From Montifringilla adamsi (lineage: Eukaryota > Chordata > Aves > Passeriformes > Passeridae), in the NCBI GenBank assembly GCA_017590115.1, contig JAGGNK010011114.1, positions 1,231,733 to 1,295,732 of the forward strand: a stretch of 64,000 nucleotides of DNA, read 5' to 3'. Below are positions 9,777 to 21,212 of the stretch, one piece after another. Positions within the stretch are counted from its first letter, which is position 1. Each line of letters opens with the position of its first letter. The position numbers were made by a program, and so were the translations under genes. Under the pieces are notes generated by a model. That model was not told the DNA's origin. It made no database searches and saw nothing but the letters and a program-made list of their open reading frames with translations.

Positions 9777-10731
9777 GTGAGACCCCCGCCCGGCGCAGGG
9801 GGGCTGTGCGCGGAGGGGCCGGGGGGCGGCTGAGGGTGGTTCTGAGGGGCTGCGGCGTGGGCTGGGGTGGGCTCGGGCTACGGAGGGATGCGGGGGTCCG
9901 AGGCCGCGGGGAGGGGGTCTCAGGGTGGGCTGCGCGGTGGGGGAGGCTGCAGGGAGGTTCGGAGAGGGAGCGCAAGTGTTGGGAAGGGAGTGGGGGGTGC
10001 GGCGGCGAGTTGGGGGCCGGGGGGGCTTTGGCGAGGGTGGCCCTGCAAGGTGGGTCGTGGGGAGATGTCGGGGGGGTGCTGCGGGCTGGGCACGGCGGGG
10101 CGGTGGGGGGGGATGGGCTGGGAGCGAGCTGCGGAGGTCGGACAGGGCAGGGATGGAGGTGCAGGGGGGCAGCGCTCCGTCAGGGACCCCCGTCTCCAGC
10201 GGGGGCTCTCCAGAGGGACACGGAGGGCTGGGAGGGGGCAGCGACTGCCGAGGGCTCGGCTGCACGGAGCCGCCTGCGTCGTGCTACTCGTGGGGTGTCT
10301 GCCACAGGGATTTTGGGGGCTCGTGTGGCGCCAGCAGCGAGCGGTTGGTTGTCTTGGGGAAGAAGGTCACGTCTGGAGTTGATCCAGGGACGCAGCCTGT
10401 CCCGGCGTGTGCCAGGAGCGCACAGGAGCGCCCAGGAGCAGGGGCAGCCGGAATTGTGCGGCGTTTTCCCTCACAGCCGTCCCCACGTGCGATGGGAACG
10501 AGCTGAGGATGCTCCGGGGAGGCTCTTCGGTGACCCTGCGGGCCGTGGGAATGTGGGGTGCTGCCCACCTTGGGGACTGGTGTGGCAGCGGAGGCAAGCG
10601 GGAATGGAAAATTGGGATAAACGCTGTGCCCGGTGTGGCTTGTCTGGCTAGGCAGGTTGGTATCTGGGAGACCTGAGCTGCCTTCAGCTGCTCCGTGCTG
10701 GTTTTTGGGCACGTTTTGGGGGCTGCGGGGA

Positions 10732-10794
10732 GGATGGATGGATGGATGGATGGATGGATGGATGGATGGATGGATGGATGGATGGATGGATGGA
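10732..10794 (+). repeat. GGAT tetranucleotide microsatellite
   Basis: About sixteen uninterrupted GGAT units lie in intron 1. A run this long and pure is likely to vary in length between individuals. Confidence 0.97.
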
Positions 10795-11877
10795 GAGGAT
10801 GGAGAGGCTGCTCCTGTGCGGGCAGGAGTTCCGTGGGGCTGGGAGCCGTGTCTGTCCCATGTCCCCGCTCCTGCCATCTCTGGGGTGCCCTGGCTGTGGT
10901 GGTCTGCAGCCCCATGGAGATTTTCCCTGTGGGATTTCTCCGTGGGGAGAGGAGATCGCCCAGTTCTGCGCCTGGCAGAGCCCTGCCACAGTGACCAGGA
11001 GAGGAGGGAACGTGAGCAGGATTCCCTTTGCCATGCCCAGAGCTCCCCAGCAGCCCTGGCAGGCAGCTGCAGTGAAGGTCTCTCATTCCTGCCTCCCAGC
11101 CTCTTATTTTAGGGGTCTGACTCTGCTTTTGTCAAACAAAACCAATTTAATCTCAATCATTTCAATTTTAGTTTATTCATTTTCTTTGCCTGCGCTATTT
11201 CATTTGAGGTTATTTCCATCACCCGGCTTCTGTGTGGGTTTATTTATTTTGAGTTGGGCTTTTTTTTATATACAGATAAAACCAAAAATGCTGAAAGTTC
11301 GCGTTGAAAATAGACGTCTTTTCTGCTTAAAGTCAGGGGCATACATGTGATTTATTTTTCTAGTGTCATGTGAAAAGCTTGTCTTTATGTGATGTTGTGA
11401 TTAAAGGGTGCTCGTTGCTGGGGCATGGTTTTCAGAGTTAAAATAGGGAAGCTGGTGAGATCCGGGATTTTATTTTTTTTTTGCCTGGCTAGTGAAGAAG
11501 AGGGAGATGGGTGCCCTCTTCCTCTGTGAATTTCTCATCCCTGTGCAGTAACAGTTTGGCATTTCTGTCCTCATGAATGCATAATGTGTTCAGAGATACT
11601 GGTGATCATTTTTTAGGCCGATATGTGAATTCCCTGTGATCACTAGAGGGCTTAAATACCAAGACCTCTTGTTTAATAAAAACCAAGAACAAAACAATTC
11701 CAAGGTTCCCTTCCAAAATCAAATCGTTCCCAATACCTGGGCCATTGGTGTTCTCTGCCAGTTATCAAGCAGGTTCCCAAAGTATTGGAATTTTAGCTGT
11801 GCAGGATCACAAGGCTCAAAGGAAAATTACAACAGTACTAAAAATGTAAAGCCAACCTTCTGAAACATTTCCCAGTT

Positions 11878-12080
11878 TGTTTGTTTGTTTTCTTGTTGAA
11901 ATGTGACTAAAACTACAGAAAATATAAGTGGTCCTTGGGTTTGTTTGTTTGCTTTCCTGATGAAATGTGACTTAAATGACAGGAAATATAAGTGGTCCTT
12001 GGGTTTGTTTGTTTGTTTTCTTGTTGAAATGTGACTTGAACTGCAGAAAATATAAGCGGTCCTTGGGTTTGTTTGGGTTT
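11878..12080 (+). repeat. 64-bp tandem repeat ending at the exon 2 acceptor
   Basis: Three units, anchored by 'tgaaatgtgact' at 11897, 11961 and 12025, are 64 bases apart. Each contains a TTTG-rich pyrimidine stretch, 'tgaaatgtgact', a central block that varies by a few bases, and 'aaatataag' followed by 'ggtccttgggtttgttt'. A fourth unit begins at 'ggtccttgggtttgttt' and its T-rich stretch continues directly into the exon 2 acceptor (tttttgtag). Confidence 0.95.
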
Positions 12081-12087
12081 TTTGTAG

Positions 12088-12185
12088 GTGAAAGTTACAC
12101 AAGAGCTGAAAAACATTCAGGTTGAGCAGATGACAAAACTTCAGGCCAAGCATCAGGCAGAATGTGACCTACTGGAAGATATCAG
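12088..12185 (+). CDS. FCHSD2: FCHSD2 coding exon 2
   Basis: The 98-base exon encodes residues 8-39 plus two bases of codon 40. The peptide begins VKVTQELKNIQVEQMTKLQ and ends CDLLEDI. It forms the start of the first long F-BAR helix, which dimerises and contacts membrane. The acceptor is tttttgtag and the donor is CAG followed by GTAAGG. The exon enters in phase 0 and leaves in phase 2, and exon 3 completes the Arg codon. The sequence matches FCHSD2 as I recall it and not the paralogue FCHSD1, whose equivalent stretch differs at many positions. The exon begins with GT, so the exon 1/2 junction reads AAG-GTGAAAG and resembles a 5' splice site. Confidence 0.96.
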
Positions 12186-12746
12186 GTAAGGCTACAGAAA
12201 ATGTTACCAAAATTCCTTTAAGGTCCAGTTTTTGGAAGAACATTTGAGTTACAAAATTCAGGAACTGACGATGGAATTTCCTCTTTGGATTTCCTGCTTT
12301 TAGGCTGTTAAAGTTTTGACACAGCTGGAAATTATAACTGGAGCTAACACAATGCAAACCCTTTTTTTCTTCTCTTCAATGGGGGAATGTTAAAAGAAAC
12401 TCACAAACAACATCCAAAAAGCACTGGTCTTTTCAGCAATATTTATTTACATAATATACTGAGACTTTGATTTACCAGTTGTAAAAGGCTGCTAAAATTA
12501 CTAAAATATTTTAAAGCCACTGATGATTTATGTCTCTCTAGAGATAGCTTTGAAAAGCACTTTCAAGCAGATTGCATTTTTTTACCAGAAAGTTACAAGA
12601 AGATATTTGCATTTATAGTTTAAAACTCTGCATGGGTTCAAAACAATGGAGAAAATCCACACAGCATCAGTCATGGGGGTTTCATGATTCCTTTTACCTA
12701 ATGTGATTTGCTACTCCTGAAATTAAAGGTTTGCTTTTAACAAAAT

Positions 12747-13286
12747 ATGGTGGGAGTGGGTACCTGGCATTATATGGAGGATTAATCATTCAATTTCCTG
12801 TAAAATATTCAGCAGAAGTCCATTGCTGCCCTGCTCTTTTTGGCAGTGGATAGTCCACATGTTAATTATTTAAATGAGATTTCCTGCTTGATGTTTGTAT
12901 ATTAGATGCAAGTGTTTGGCTTTGACAGATGAAGTTCTGTTTGTCCCACTGTCAGCGTCCTCCATAAATCAGAATGTCAAGGCTGGAGCCTTTTCTCCCC
13001 CTTGTTTTTTGGGTGCATGGTGGGAGTGGGTACCTGGCATTATATGGAGGATTAATCATTCAATTTCCTGTAAAATATTCAGCAGAAGTCCATTGCTGCC
13101 CTGCTCTTTTTGGCAGTGGATAGTCCACATGTTAATTATTTAAATGAGATTTCCTGCTTGATGTTTGTATATTAGATGCAAGTGTTTGGCTTTGACAGAT
13201 GAAGTTCTGTTTGTCCCACTGTCAGCGTCCTCCATAAATCAGAATGTCAAGGCTGGAGCCTTTTCTCCCCCTTGTTTTTTGGGTGC
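12747..13286 (+). repeat. Perfect 270-bp tandem duplication
   Basis: Copy 1 is 12747-13016 and copy 2 is 13017-13286. A base-by-base reading shows no difference between them. Both begin 'atggtgggagtgggtacctg' and end 'ttgttttttgggtgc'. Complete identity in neutral intron sequence implies a very recent event, or an assembly error. A T-run follows directly. Confidence 0.97.
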
Positions 13287-13294
13287 TGAAATTC

Positions 13295-13310
13295 TTTTTT
13301 TTTTTTTTTT
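13295..13310 (+). repeat. Poly-T run (16)
   Basis: A run of 16 T lies eight bases after the end of the 270-bp duplication. Confidence 0.95.
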
Positions 13311-16300
13311 CTTTTTCTATGGGAAAGATCACAGTGTTCATTTCCTCAGATTAAGATTATTCTGGGGAGTGTGTAACATGCAAATGCTGAGTAATAAGTA
13401 ACAGGCTGATCCAAGGAATTTTCCCCCCTTAGATGGAAACTTATTTTTAGAGCATCTAGGTTGGGTACTGCTGCTCTAGCCCAGGTTTTGTTAGCACTTG
13501 CTATTTTTCAGGAGCTTATGATCACTTCAGCCTCTATTCTGCTGAAAGATGTCATAAGCCTGTGGATACAAACCCAGAAAAACGTGAAAATGCCAGCTTA
13601 AAATATCTTCCTTTAATGTAATTTAATTTCTGCAGTTAATTAAATTTCTGAATTTGAATGTTGGGGATTAGGAAGCTGGGTTAATATGTTTAAATCATTC
13701 CCGTGGTCACTGAGTGTGTTCAGCACTGTGTTTGCAGCATTGCTGTGTGGATTTACAGATTAAACATTCTTTTAGTGTGGCATGATGAGATGGCAGCTCC
13801 GTGGTGTCAGTGATTTGTTCCAATATCAGATAAGAGAACCAGAACCAGGGAATTGGGGGTTAAAAGCATTTGCTGAACAAGCCCTGATCTTGGTGTGTGA
13901 TGCAGAGGCCTTTGGATTGGGAAGGGGGGAAGGTTTGGGAGCTCCGTGGTGTTGGTCAGGGTGTGATGCTCCTGGGGGAGTTTGGGTGTCAACCTCACCC
14001 CAATATCCCATCATTCATGGCTGGATTCAGGATATGCAGCCACCGTGGTTCCAGAGCCTTGCAGAAAGCTGGAACCACACACAGGATCTTTTTGTCTCTG
14101 GAAAGAAGGTTTGTTTTTACAGAAAGCACCCTGCTGTTATCCCAAAGTATGGAATTTGAGCAGAGCGCCATTTGTTTATCAAGACTCAGAGGAGTTTGGG
14201 TCCTTTGGTTGCGTTTTTGGAGCTGTTGGGCACTGCAGGAGCACAACTTTGCGCTCAAAATTCCAGAAACTGAAGTGCTGCAATGGCAACAGGAAACACT
14301 GAATCAGGGCTTGCAAAGCAGTGATTAAAAATGCATGTTTGAAAAAGTTACTTTATTGTGAATAATTGCTTCGTTTGTTGGCACATAAATGCAGGCATTC
14401 AAATCACATTTTTTTTATCGCTTTGGTTGGGTTTTATGTGCAACTAAAGAGAAGTGATAGGAGGAAAAGATCAGAAAGTTCTCCAGCAGAATACATCTAT
14501 TGTCTGGTGTATTAGCAGATGATTTTTGGCAGCCTACCAGCCCATGAAGCATGCTTGCAGTACCAGCAGCTTTGATATCTTTATGCAAAACTGGAGATTC
14601 TTGGTCAGGGTTGAGGTACATGTGTGTAACTACCCTTTTTTTTTGGATGACTTTTGACCCTATGTAAAATTCTAGTATTTATTTTAAAAAATACTGAATG
14701 TCCATTTCAGTCTTAACAAACTCTGTTGTTTCTCTGTGGAAGCTCAGTAGCATTAAGCTGAAGTCTCTTTGACAAGACTCTAATAAAGAATGTGTTTGAA
14801 ATGTGTTAGCAAATAGATTTAAAATACATTTCTGTGTTTATAATCTCTGTTTGGTCTTCATGTTTCATTTCTTCATGCTCAGTGACTGGGGAATTTGGGG
14901 AGCCAGTGATTCAGGATTCTTTTAGGGTCTTTGGCTTACTTTTAGGCATGACATGTGTTTATCTTCTGTAGCTCACTAAAGCTATCTCATACCTTCATGT
15001 GGGAGATCTGTGTTGGCATTACCATAAAAAAGGTTGTCTTTCTGCCACTGGGATGGAGGAAAAGTTTTTTTCCTTGACAGGTAAATGTAGGTTTTGTTGC
15101 TGTGATCTAGAAACCCTTCAACATTTATGGCAAGGAGTCCCTCACTCCATCTACACTGGCTGCTTTTAGGCAGTGAGTTAATTATTCTTTTTGCTGGGCT
15201 GTGAATGGCTCAATGTATCAGAGATGTTAGTAATATTCATGTATTTTATTTTGGTTTTAAGACTGCCTTATTTGACTGATGGTAGTAAGTAAGTCACAGC
15301 CAGGGTCTGCAAATGCTCTTGGTTTGCTGGGACACAGGGATGCTTTCCTTCTGTAGGTGTACCAGTGCCTGCAGAATTCTAAAGAACCCTGTATGATTCA
15401 CATTCTAATTCAGCTTGGCATTTCTGTGAGGTATTTATGTGCTACAGACTTTATAAACTCATTAAGTGATAATTGCTTTACATTAAACATTGGGTCTTGC
15501 TTTTTCAAAGGCTTGGGGTCTGCTTTTCCAAAGCACTTGTTATGCCTTTTCAGGTTTTGCTGAGGTATCCTAAGATGTCCTTTCTAAAACTTCTTCACAT
15601 TTGTGTTTTGCTAGAGAGTATGAAGTTGTGCTTATGTGTCTGTTTTAACTTTAGTCTGGACTAAAGATGTAGGGCCAGGTCCACTGGCACAACTAATTCT
15701 GCTGCAGCACAGGGTGGGTTAGTTCTGTAGATCAGGGAGCTCACCCACCTGAAATTAAACCTTCCCTGGTTTTTCTCCCAGTTTTTTTGGTAAATCCAGT
15801 CCCTGGTCCAGTGTGGCATGGGAGGGAGGAGGAATGATGAGTACCTGAGGGAGGAGAGGGAAAGAAAAGCAGCTCAACAGCAGCCCAGGTTCACTCGGGT
15901 TTAAAGTCACTGTGTAAGCCCAGCCTGATGCCCCTGTAGAAGGCACAGCTGCTGCTTTGTGAGTTACAGCTCTGGAAAATTCACCTCATTTAAGTCTTAA
16001 CTCGTTCTGGCTGTCTGGATGTGCTGATCTACGTTGCTTCATCCTTTTAAGTAATTTGAAATGAGATGTAAAGATCGCCTGATTTCTGGCTGAGAAGGAG
16101 TAACAAAACAGTCCTTTCATTTGTTGGCTCCTGAGTTTAGTTTTTTCAGGGTTTTTTCACATTCATAATTTAAAAGGAATCGCCAAAAAGGCTCACAATC
16201 TACTTGTGCAACTGATAGAGATGTGAATCTATGTACAAATACTTCCTTCTGTTTCCTTCCCTCTTCTGCCTCCTGACATGTTCCTTTTGATAAAGCTGCA

Positions 16301-16341
16301 TTTCTCTGTGTTATTCACCTTTCTTTCTGCTGCTTGTCTTT

Positions 16342-16393
16342 GTGGGGTGTCCTTGTGGGTCCCTTCCAGCTCAGAATATTCTGTGATTTTCTG
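16342..16393 (+). mobile_element. CR1 LINE 3' tail remnant
   Basis: The sequence 'ccttgtgggtcccttccagc' followed by 'tcagaatattctgtgatt' is the last 50 or so bases of a sense CR1 of an older subfamily. Confidence 0.75.
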
Positions 16394-19139
16394 TCTTCAA
16401 CTCTCTCCTCCAAAGCTCTGCCTCCTGACCATTCCTTCTCCCTTCCAATTTGTCAACTTATTTTTTTGTTTTTTTTTCCTCCCAGGTGCTTCATCTCCTC
16501 CCTTTCTTTATCCAGTTCTGACCTTGTGAATTTTAATAAGTTCTCTATTCCTCAGATTCTTTCCTATTTAATGTGCAGCAGAGCCACTGAAGATGTGTTA
16601 AGCCAAGTGGGGAGATCTTGTGGCTCTGCCTTCCCAATGTGAGCCCTTCCCTGTCTTGGATGCTGTTGCTGGGCTGTCCCTCCTGCAGGTTGTGAGGGAA
16701 GCAGTAATTCCAGGGCAGGATTTGTGGTTTTGTGCCCAGGATGAGGACAGAGAACTCCTTCGATGCCTCAGCCTGTCATAACAAGCCAGAGCGAGCAGCA
16801 GAGATCTTTAAAAAAAGAAAGTAAAAGTATGAATGAATTTACATCTGTAGCCAGCCAGTTCCTGCTCGTTTTAACATGTCATTTTCTCTGCTCAATTATG
16901 CTCCGTGGAGGCTTTTGCTGTTGGATACACTTTGTACTCCCTGGTGGAATTTGTGCTCCTGGAATCTGGCTGGTTGTGTTGGCAGGTTCCTGATAAGGTT
17001 TATGGCAGCTGGGGCTGAGTCTGGAGTAGAGACCAGCAGCAGTTCCAGTTTTAAATACAGCAAATCTACAAGATCCCTTAAAAGATTCTGTGTTAGGGAA
17101 GAGCCTCGTGGAGCTGTGGAAGGAGGAGCAGATGGAGAAAAAAGCTGTAAAATAATATGCATTTACATATGTGTGTAGCCATATGTATTAGAATCCAGTA
17201 AGAGATTCTGCATAATTTTGGGAAATCTCTGCTTTTCCTGCCCCCAGGCACTGTGGTGGTGAGGAGTTTCTTCCTGTTCTTTCCAGTCTCCAGCTGCAGG
17301 GAATGCAATTTACTTGGGTATTCCTGAACCTGGGCTCCAGAGCATGTTTGCCTCTGGCTAGTGGTATCTGATAAAGCCCCTTTTAAAAAAATTCATCTAT
17401 CCATGAGCAGGTCCATCTCTTTTTTCCCTTTATCCTGCTGAGAAATGTGTCCTTCCTTTTTCCCTCAAGGTCATTCCCTGCATTCAGCAGATGCAATCCT
17501 TGCCTCTGGTGTTTGGGGCTTTATTTCTGTAGGAGCAGAGTGATTTGCTGTGCTTACAGGTTCTGAAACCTGCAACCTGCCAAAGTGGAAAGCAGCAGAA
17601 AAATCAGAAAAATTCCCAAAAACAATGTGCAAAATGTTATTTTTCCTGGGTTTTGACTCACACTTGAGGCTTTCCTTTGTGTGACTGGAATATTTATTTC
17701 TTTAAAACTTCCAATCTTCTTATGAGCTGATGACATTTCTTTCCTCCTGGGTTGATCTTTCTCACCACTAGTGATTATTGTGACTTTATTTTGTATTTTC
17801 ATTTGTTTTCCCAGGCTCTGCTAATTACTTGAGGACACACAATTCTTTGCTGTAACACTAAATAAGCAGAAGTTTCAGAATTTTTGAGAAAAGTTGGTGC
17901 AGTTACTTCTGAATAATATTCCATATAAAGATACCACAGAATCTGTGGTCTGGGCACGTTACCTATAATTAGGCAGGGCTTTAATGAGATGCTCACATTC
18001 TTGAAGGAATTAAAATCTGGTGATGTTTTGACTGGAACTGTTTGAGGGAAGCTTGGAATGTACTTTAAAAAAAGCTGTTGCCTACTGGGTGTGGAAATCC
18101 AAGTTCTGAGCAAAAAAAGAAGAGTTTTAGTATAAACATGGCCACAGTGTAATGATTCAGGCCTGTCTTGGCACAGTGGAATTGAGAAATGGACCACATT
18201 CCTTCTTTTTTTTTTCATCCCTGACAGACAAAAATTAATGGATCCCCTGTTAGAGTATTTCTGAGTATCTTTCAACTGATGAAAGTTAGATAATGAAAAG
18301 ATTTTTTTTGTTTGCTTTTTTATAGCAGAATAGTGTAAAAAATCCCAAAAAGCCATTTCTCACATCAGAATGAAAATTCTTTTTTTTCCCCCTTTTTTTT
18401 TTCCTCTGAGGTTTGCATTTGAATGAGCTTTTTTTCTTAAAGCAATTCCAACACACACTCTGGAAGTCTGATTTTTAAGGACTTTCAGGAGACCCTGGGC
18501 TTGTTCTGTTAAGCTGTGGCTTTAGTGTGAGTTTGTCTTCCAAGACATAACAAGAGGATTTGGGTTCTGAGTACAACAACTCCTTGCCCAAAGTTGCATT
18601 TTCACTTTTGACTCATGCCCCATTTCTTAAGAACGAACTCTTTAGTTTGCAGAAAGTCCTGTGGGTTTGAATTTTTTTTTTCCTGAATTTTATCCGAGCA
18701 TGGCTTTTCCTGGACCCAGCTCTTGTTTTTCACCACAGTGTTACTTGGCAGAGCTCTGGGAAGCCAGCAGCTGCCATGACTCCCTGTAAAGTTGCCTTAG
18801 GTACAGATTTTCATGGGGACAGTTGCAGTGTGTATTAAAATACGTGGCACAGGGTGGTTCTAAAGGAATAACCATGCATTCTTTTAATCCATTTGTTCAA
18901 ACTCAGCGTGCTTCTTGGGTTTTCTTTCTTGTCCATCACATCACTTCTGTGGTGAAGGCTTTCCCTCAAGGCTTTTCATCCCAGCTCTTATTGAAGCCCC
19001 TGTGTAAGGGGTATTGGAGGCATTGGGGGCATCCCACAAAGGTCAGGATGAGCTCTCTTGGAAAGAGGAAGAGCATTCTTCCCCTTCCAGGCACAATCAG
19101 GGTGGCCTGGCCTGGTTTCCTCTGCTGGTGGTGTGTTGT

Positions 19140-19362
19140 CACAGAGTCATGGAATATCCTGATGGAATGGGCCCATCAGGATCATCCAGTCCAACTCCTG
19201 GCCCTGCACAAACACCCCAAAACGCCCCCAATGTGTCTGAGAGCGTTGTCCAAAGGCTTCCTGAAGTCAGGCTTGGTGCTGTCACCATTCCCTGGGGAGC
19301 CTGTCCAGTGCCTGACCACCCTGCGGGGAAGAGCCTTTTCCCAGTATCCAGCCTCAACCTTT
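19140..19362 (-). mobile_element. CR1 LINE 3' fragment, distinct subfamily
   Basis: The plus strand reads 'cacagagtcatggaatatcc', 'atcatccagtccaactcctg', 'acaaacaccccaaaacgccc' and 'cctgaccaccctgcggggaa'. This is an antisense CR1 3' region of a subfamily with the 'ccaactcctggccctgcaca' block, unlike the common copies here. Confidence 0.8.
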
Positions 19363-19766
19363 TGTTCTCTTTAGTTTGGTGCCAAAAGGTTTATTTTGCA
19401 GGTTTTGCTGCCTTTGCCAGTATCCCGTCAGGAGACATCAGAAACCTTGTGCCTTGTCAATTCCAGCTCCTGAAAAAACGATGGGAATGGGATTACCAAA
19501 TCCTACACCATGTAAATATTCCTTGTAGGGGAGGCAGAGGTAAAAAGAGAGGTTGTGGGTTTGTTGTGTTGGTTTTTTTCCCAGAAAAGGGCCGATGTAC
19601 CATGGTTATCTTGGCTGCAGAGAACTTGGGTGTCCTTAACTTTTCATTCCCAGCTGGTCCTTGAGATCAGCCTCTCCTGCTCCCAGTGAACTTTTGACCC
19701 AACTAATATCTTATCTTAGACGTGGTGAATTTGGTTTTCTGATGAATATGCATCTGATTTTTAAAC

Positions 19767-19785
19767 TTTTTTTTTTTTTTTTTTT
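19767..19785 (+). repeat. Poly-T run (19)
   Basis: A homopolymer of 19 T in intron 2. It could be the reversed tail of an old retroposed sequence, but no such body is recognisable next to it. Confidence 0.9.
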
Positions 19786-20086
19786 GCTTAGTAAAACCAT
19801 TGACCTTGTTTAATCATCTTGATTGCTTTTTGCATATGAAAGCACACAGAAAATTTATACTTATGCTGCATTTATACTTTTCAAAACTGGCAGTTGAAAA
19901 AAGGCTAAACCCTTATCAAACCCAAGCTGCTTAGGTCAAATGTTTGCATTATAAACTGGTTTATAATGGCTCAATGTGGTGCTTTTCTGACTGGTTTTGA
20001 TAGTAGGTTTTAAATTTTAATAACATTTTTCCTAAATGCATGGTAGGAATATATTAAGTTGGGGGCTTGTTATTGACTTTAGGCTT

Positions 20087-20246
20087 GTAAGTGTTGGGTT
20101 GTGTTTATTTATGAAGTAAATGAAATATTTCCAATTAAAACTTGAGGAAAGAGAGGGAAAATATGGAATTAATGGTTATAAGTCTTGGGTTGTGTTTATT
20201 TAGGAACTAAATGGAATATTTCCAATTGAAACTTGAGGAAAGAGAG
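20087..20246 (+). repeat. 91-bp-period tandem duplication
   Basis: The block 'tgggttgtgtttattta' through 'cttgaggaaagagag' occurs at 20087-20155 and again, slightly diverged, at 20179-20246. The offset is 91 bases, with a spacer of about 23 bases. Confidence 0.9.
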
Positions 20247-20775
20247 TAACTACAAAAATAATCTATTGAAATCTAGGGTTTTGGTTGGTTTTTTTGGGTG
20301 TTTTTTTTGGTTTTTTTTTGCTGTGTGCTACTGTAAGCATGGAGATTCCATTCTCAGACTTTTAAAATTATTCCTAACCTTCGGAGCTGCTCCTTCTAAG
20401 AGCCTTTAGAGTTATTTTAAGCGTTCCTTTCTTTGTGCCACTGTGAGAACAGTTTGGGCCAATCCCCAGTGGCTCTGGGAAGGTTGTTCACACACTCCTC
20501 TCTCCTCCTGCGCCGGCTCCACCAAACATCCTTTTAATGAGACAGACAAAACGCGCTGGTGTCTAATTTTATGAGCAGAGCTCAGCCATGCAGAAGACTT
20601 TCGAAGATTTATGGTGGTAGAGCCACTGAGTAGAGTTATTTCTAGCCAGATGCAAGCCAATGTTAGTGGGGAGAATGTTGGCACTTCTGGCCATGTTTAA
20701 ATACATACAATCCTCAGCATAAATAAGATTTTTTTGAGGAGGCTCTGCTGTGTTCTGTTTGCATTTTTGAAGGAG

Positions 20776-20793
20776 AAAAAAAAAAAAAAAAAA
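20776..20793 (+). repeat. Poly-A run (18)
   Basis: A homopolymer of 18 A followed by a ggaggaggc stretch. I see no adjacent processed pseudogene. Confidence 0.95.
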
Positions 20794-20911
20794 GGAGGAG
20801 GCAAAAAGACTGAGCAAGCCACAATTTTTCTTGAGGGTATGATACTCTGAGATGAGCTCAGATCAGAAGTGCCTTTAAAGATCTTTGAATATAAGAATGA
20901 ATCCTAGATTT

Positions 20912-21212
20912 GTGGAATGGTTTTGGGTGGGAGGGGGATGTTAAAACTCATCCAGTGCCACCCCTGCCATGGCAGGGACACCTCCCACTTGTCCCAGGCT
21001 GCCCCAAACCCTGACCAGCTTTTCCTTGGGCACTGCCAGGGATCCAGGGGCAGCCACAGCTGCTCTGGGCACCCTGTGCCAGTGCCTGCCCACCCTCCCA
21101 GGGAGGAATTCCTTCCCAAAATCCCATGTAATCCTTCCCTCTGGATGGCCCCGTGCTTCCGTTGTGTCAACGGCACGGCTCAGCTTGGCGTCGCCTGCAA
21201 ACTGGGAATTTG
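20912..21212 (-). mobile_element. CR1 LINE fragment, possibly composite
   Basis: From 20912 to about 21150 an antisense CR1 3' region is clear ('tggaatggttttgggtggga', 'tccagtgccacccctgccat', 'ctgctctgggcaccctgtgc'). At 21166-21212 the text 'gtcaacggcacggctcagct' and 'tggcgtcgcctgcaaactgg' matches a more internal antisense CR1 segment. The intervening part of the element is missing, so this is either an internally deleted copy or two insertions. Confidence 0.8.

Larger units (their letters stand above)
9420..10560 (+). promoter_or_regulatory. FCHSD2 CpG-island promoter
   Basis: CpG density rises sharply at about 9425 and falls off by about 10560. No TATA box is evident, as expected for a broad CpG-island promoter. 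The plus strand is C-rich before exon 1 (for example 9540-9690) and strongly G-rich after the exon 1 donor (9777-10250). That skew switch is typical of a transcription start region. The exact start site cannot be read from sequence; the 5'UTR probably begins somewhere in 9500-9720. A single ambiguous base (n) lies at 9458. Extents are judged by eye. Confidence 0.85.
9777..12087 (+). other. FCHSD2: FCHSD2 intron 1
   Basis: This 2.3-kb intron runs from GTGAGA to tttgtag. The first roughly 500 bases are strongly G-rich CpG-island sequence with many runs of four or more G. A GGAT microsatellite follows at 10732. From about 11100 to 11870 the sequence is ordinary AT-richer intron with nothing recognisable. 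The last 200 bases are a 64-bp tandem repeat that runs up to the acceptor. Confidence 0.9.

Noticed and set aside
9198..10265. 355-codon open frame on the minus strand across the CpG island
   Set aside because: It is Pro/Arg/Ser-rich low-complexity translation of GC-rich promoter and minisatellite DNA, shadows exon 1, and shows no domain.
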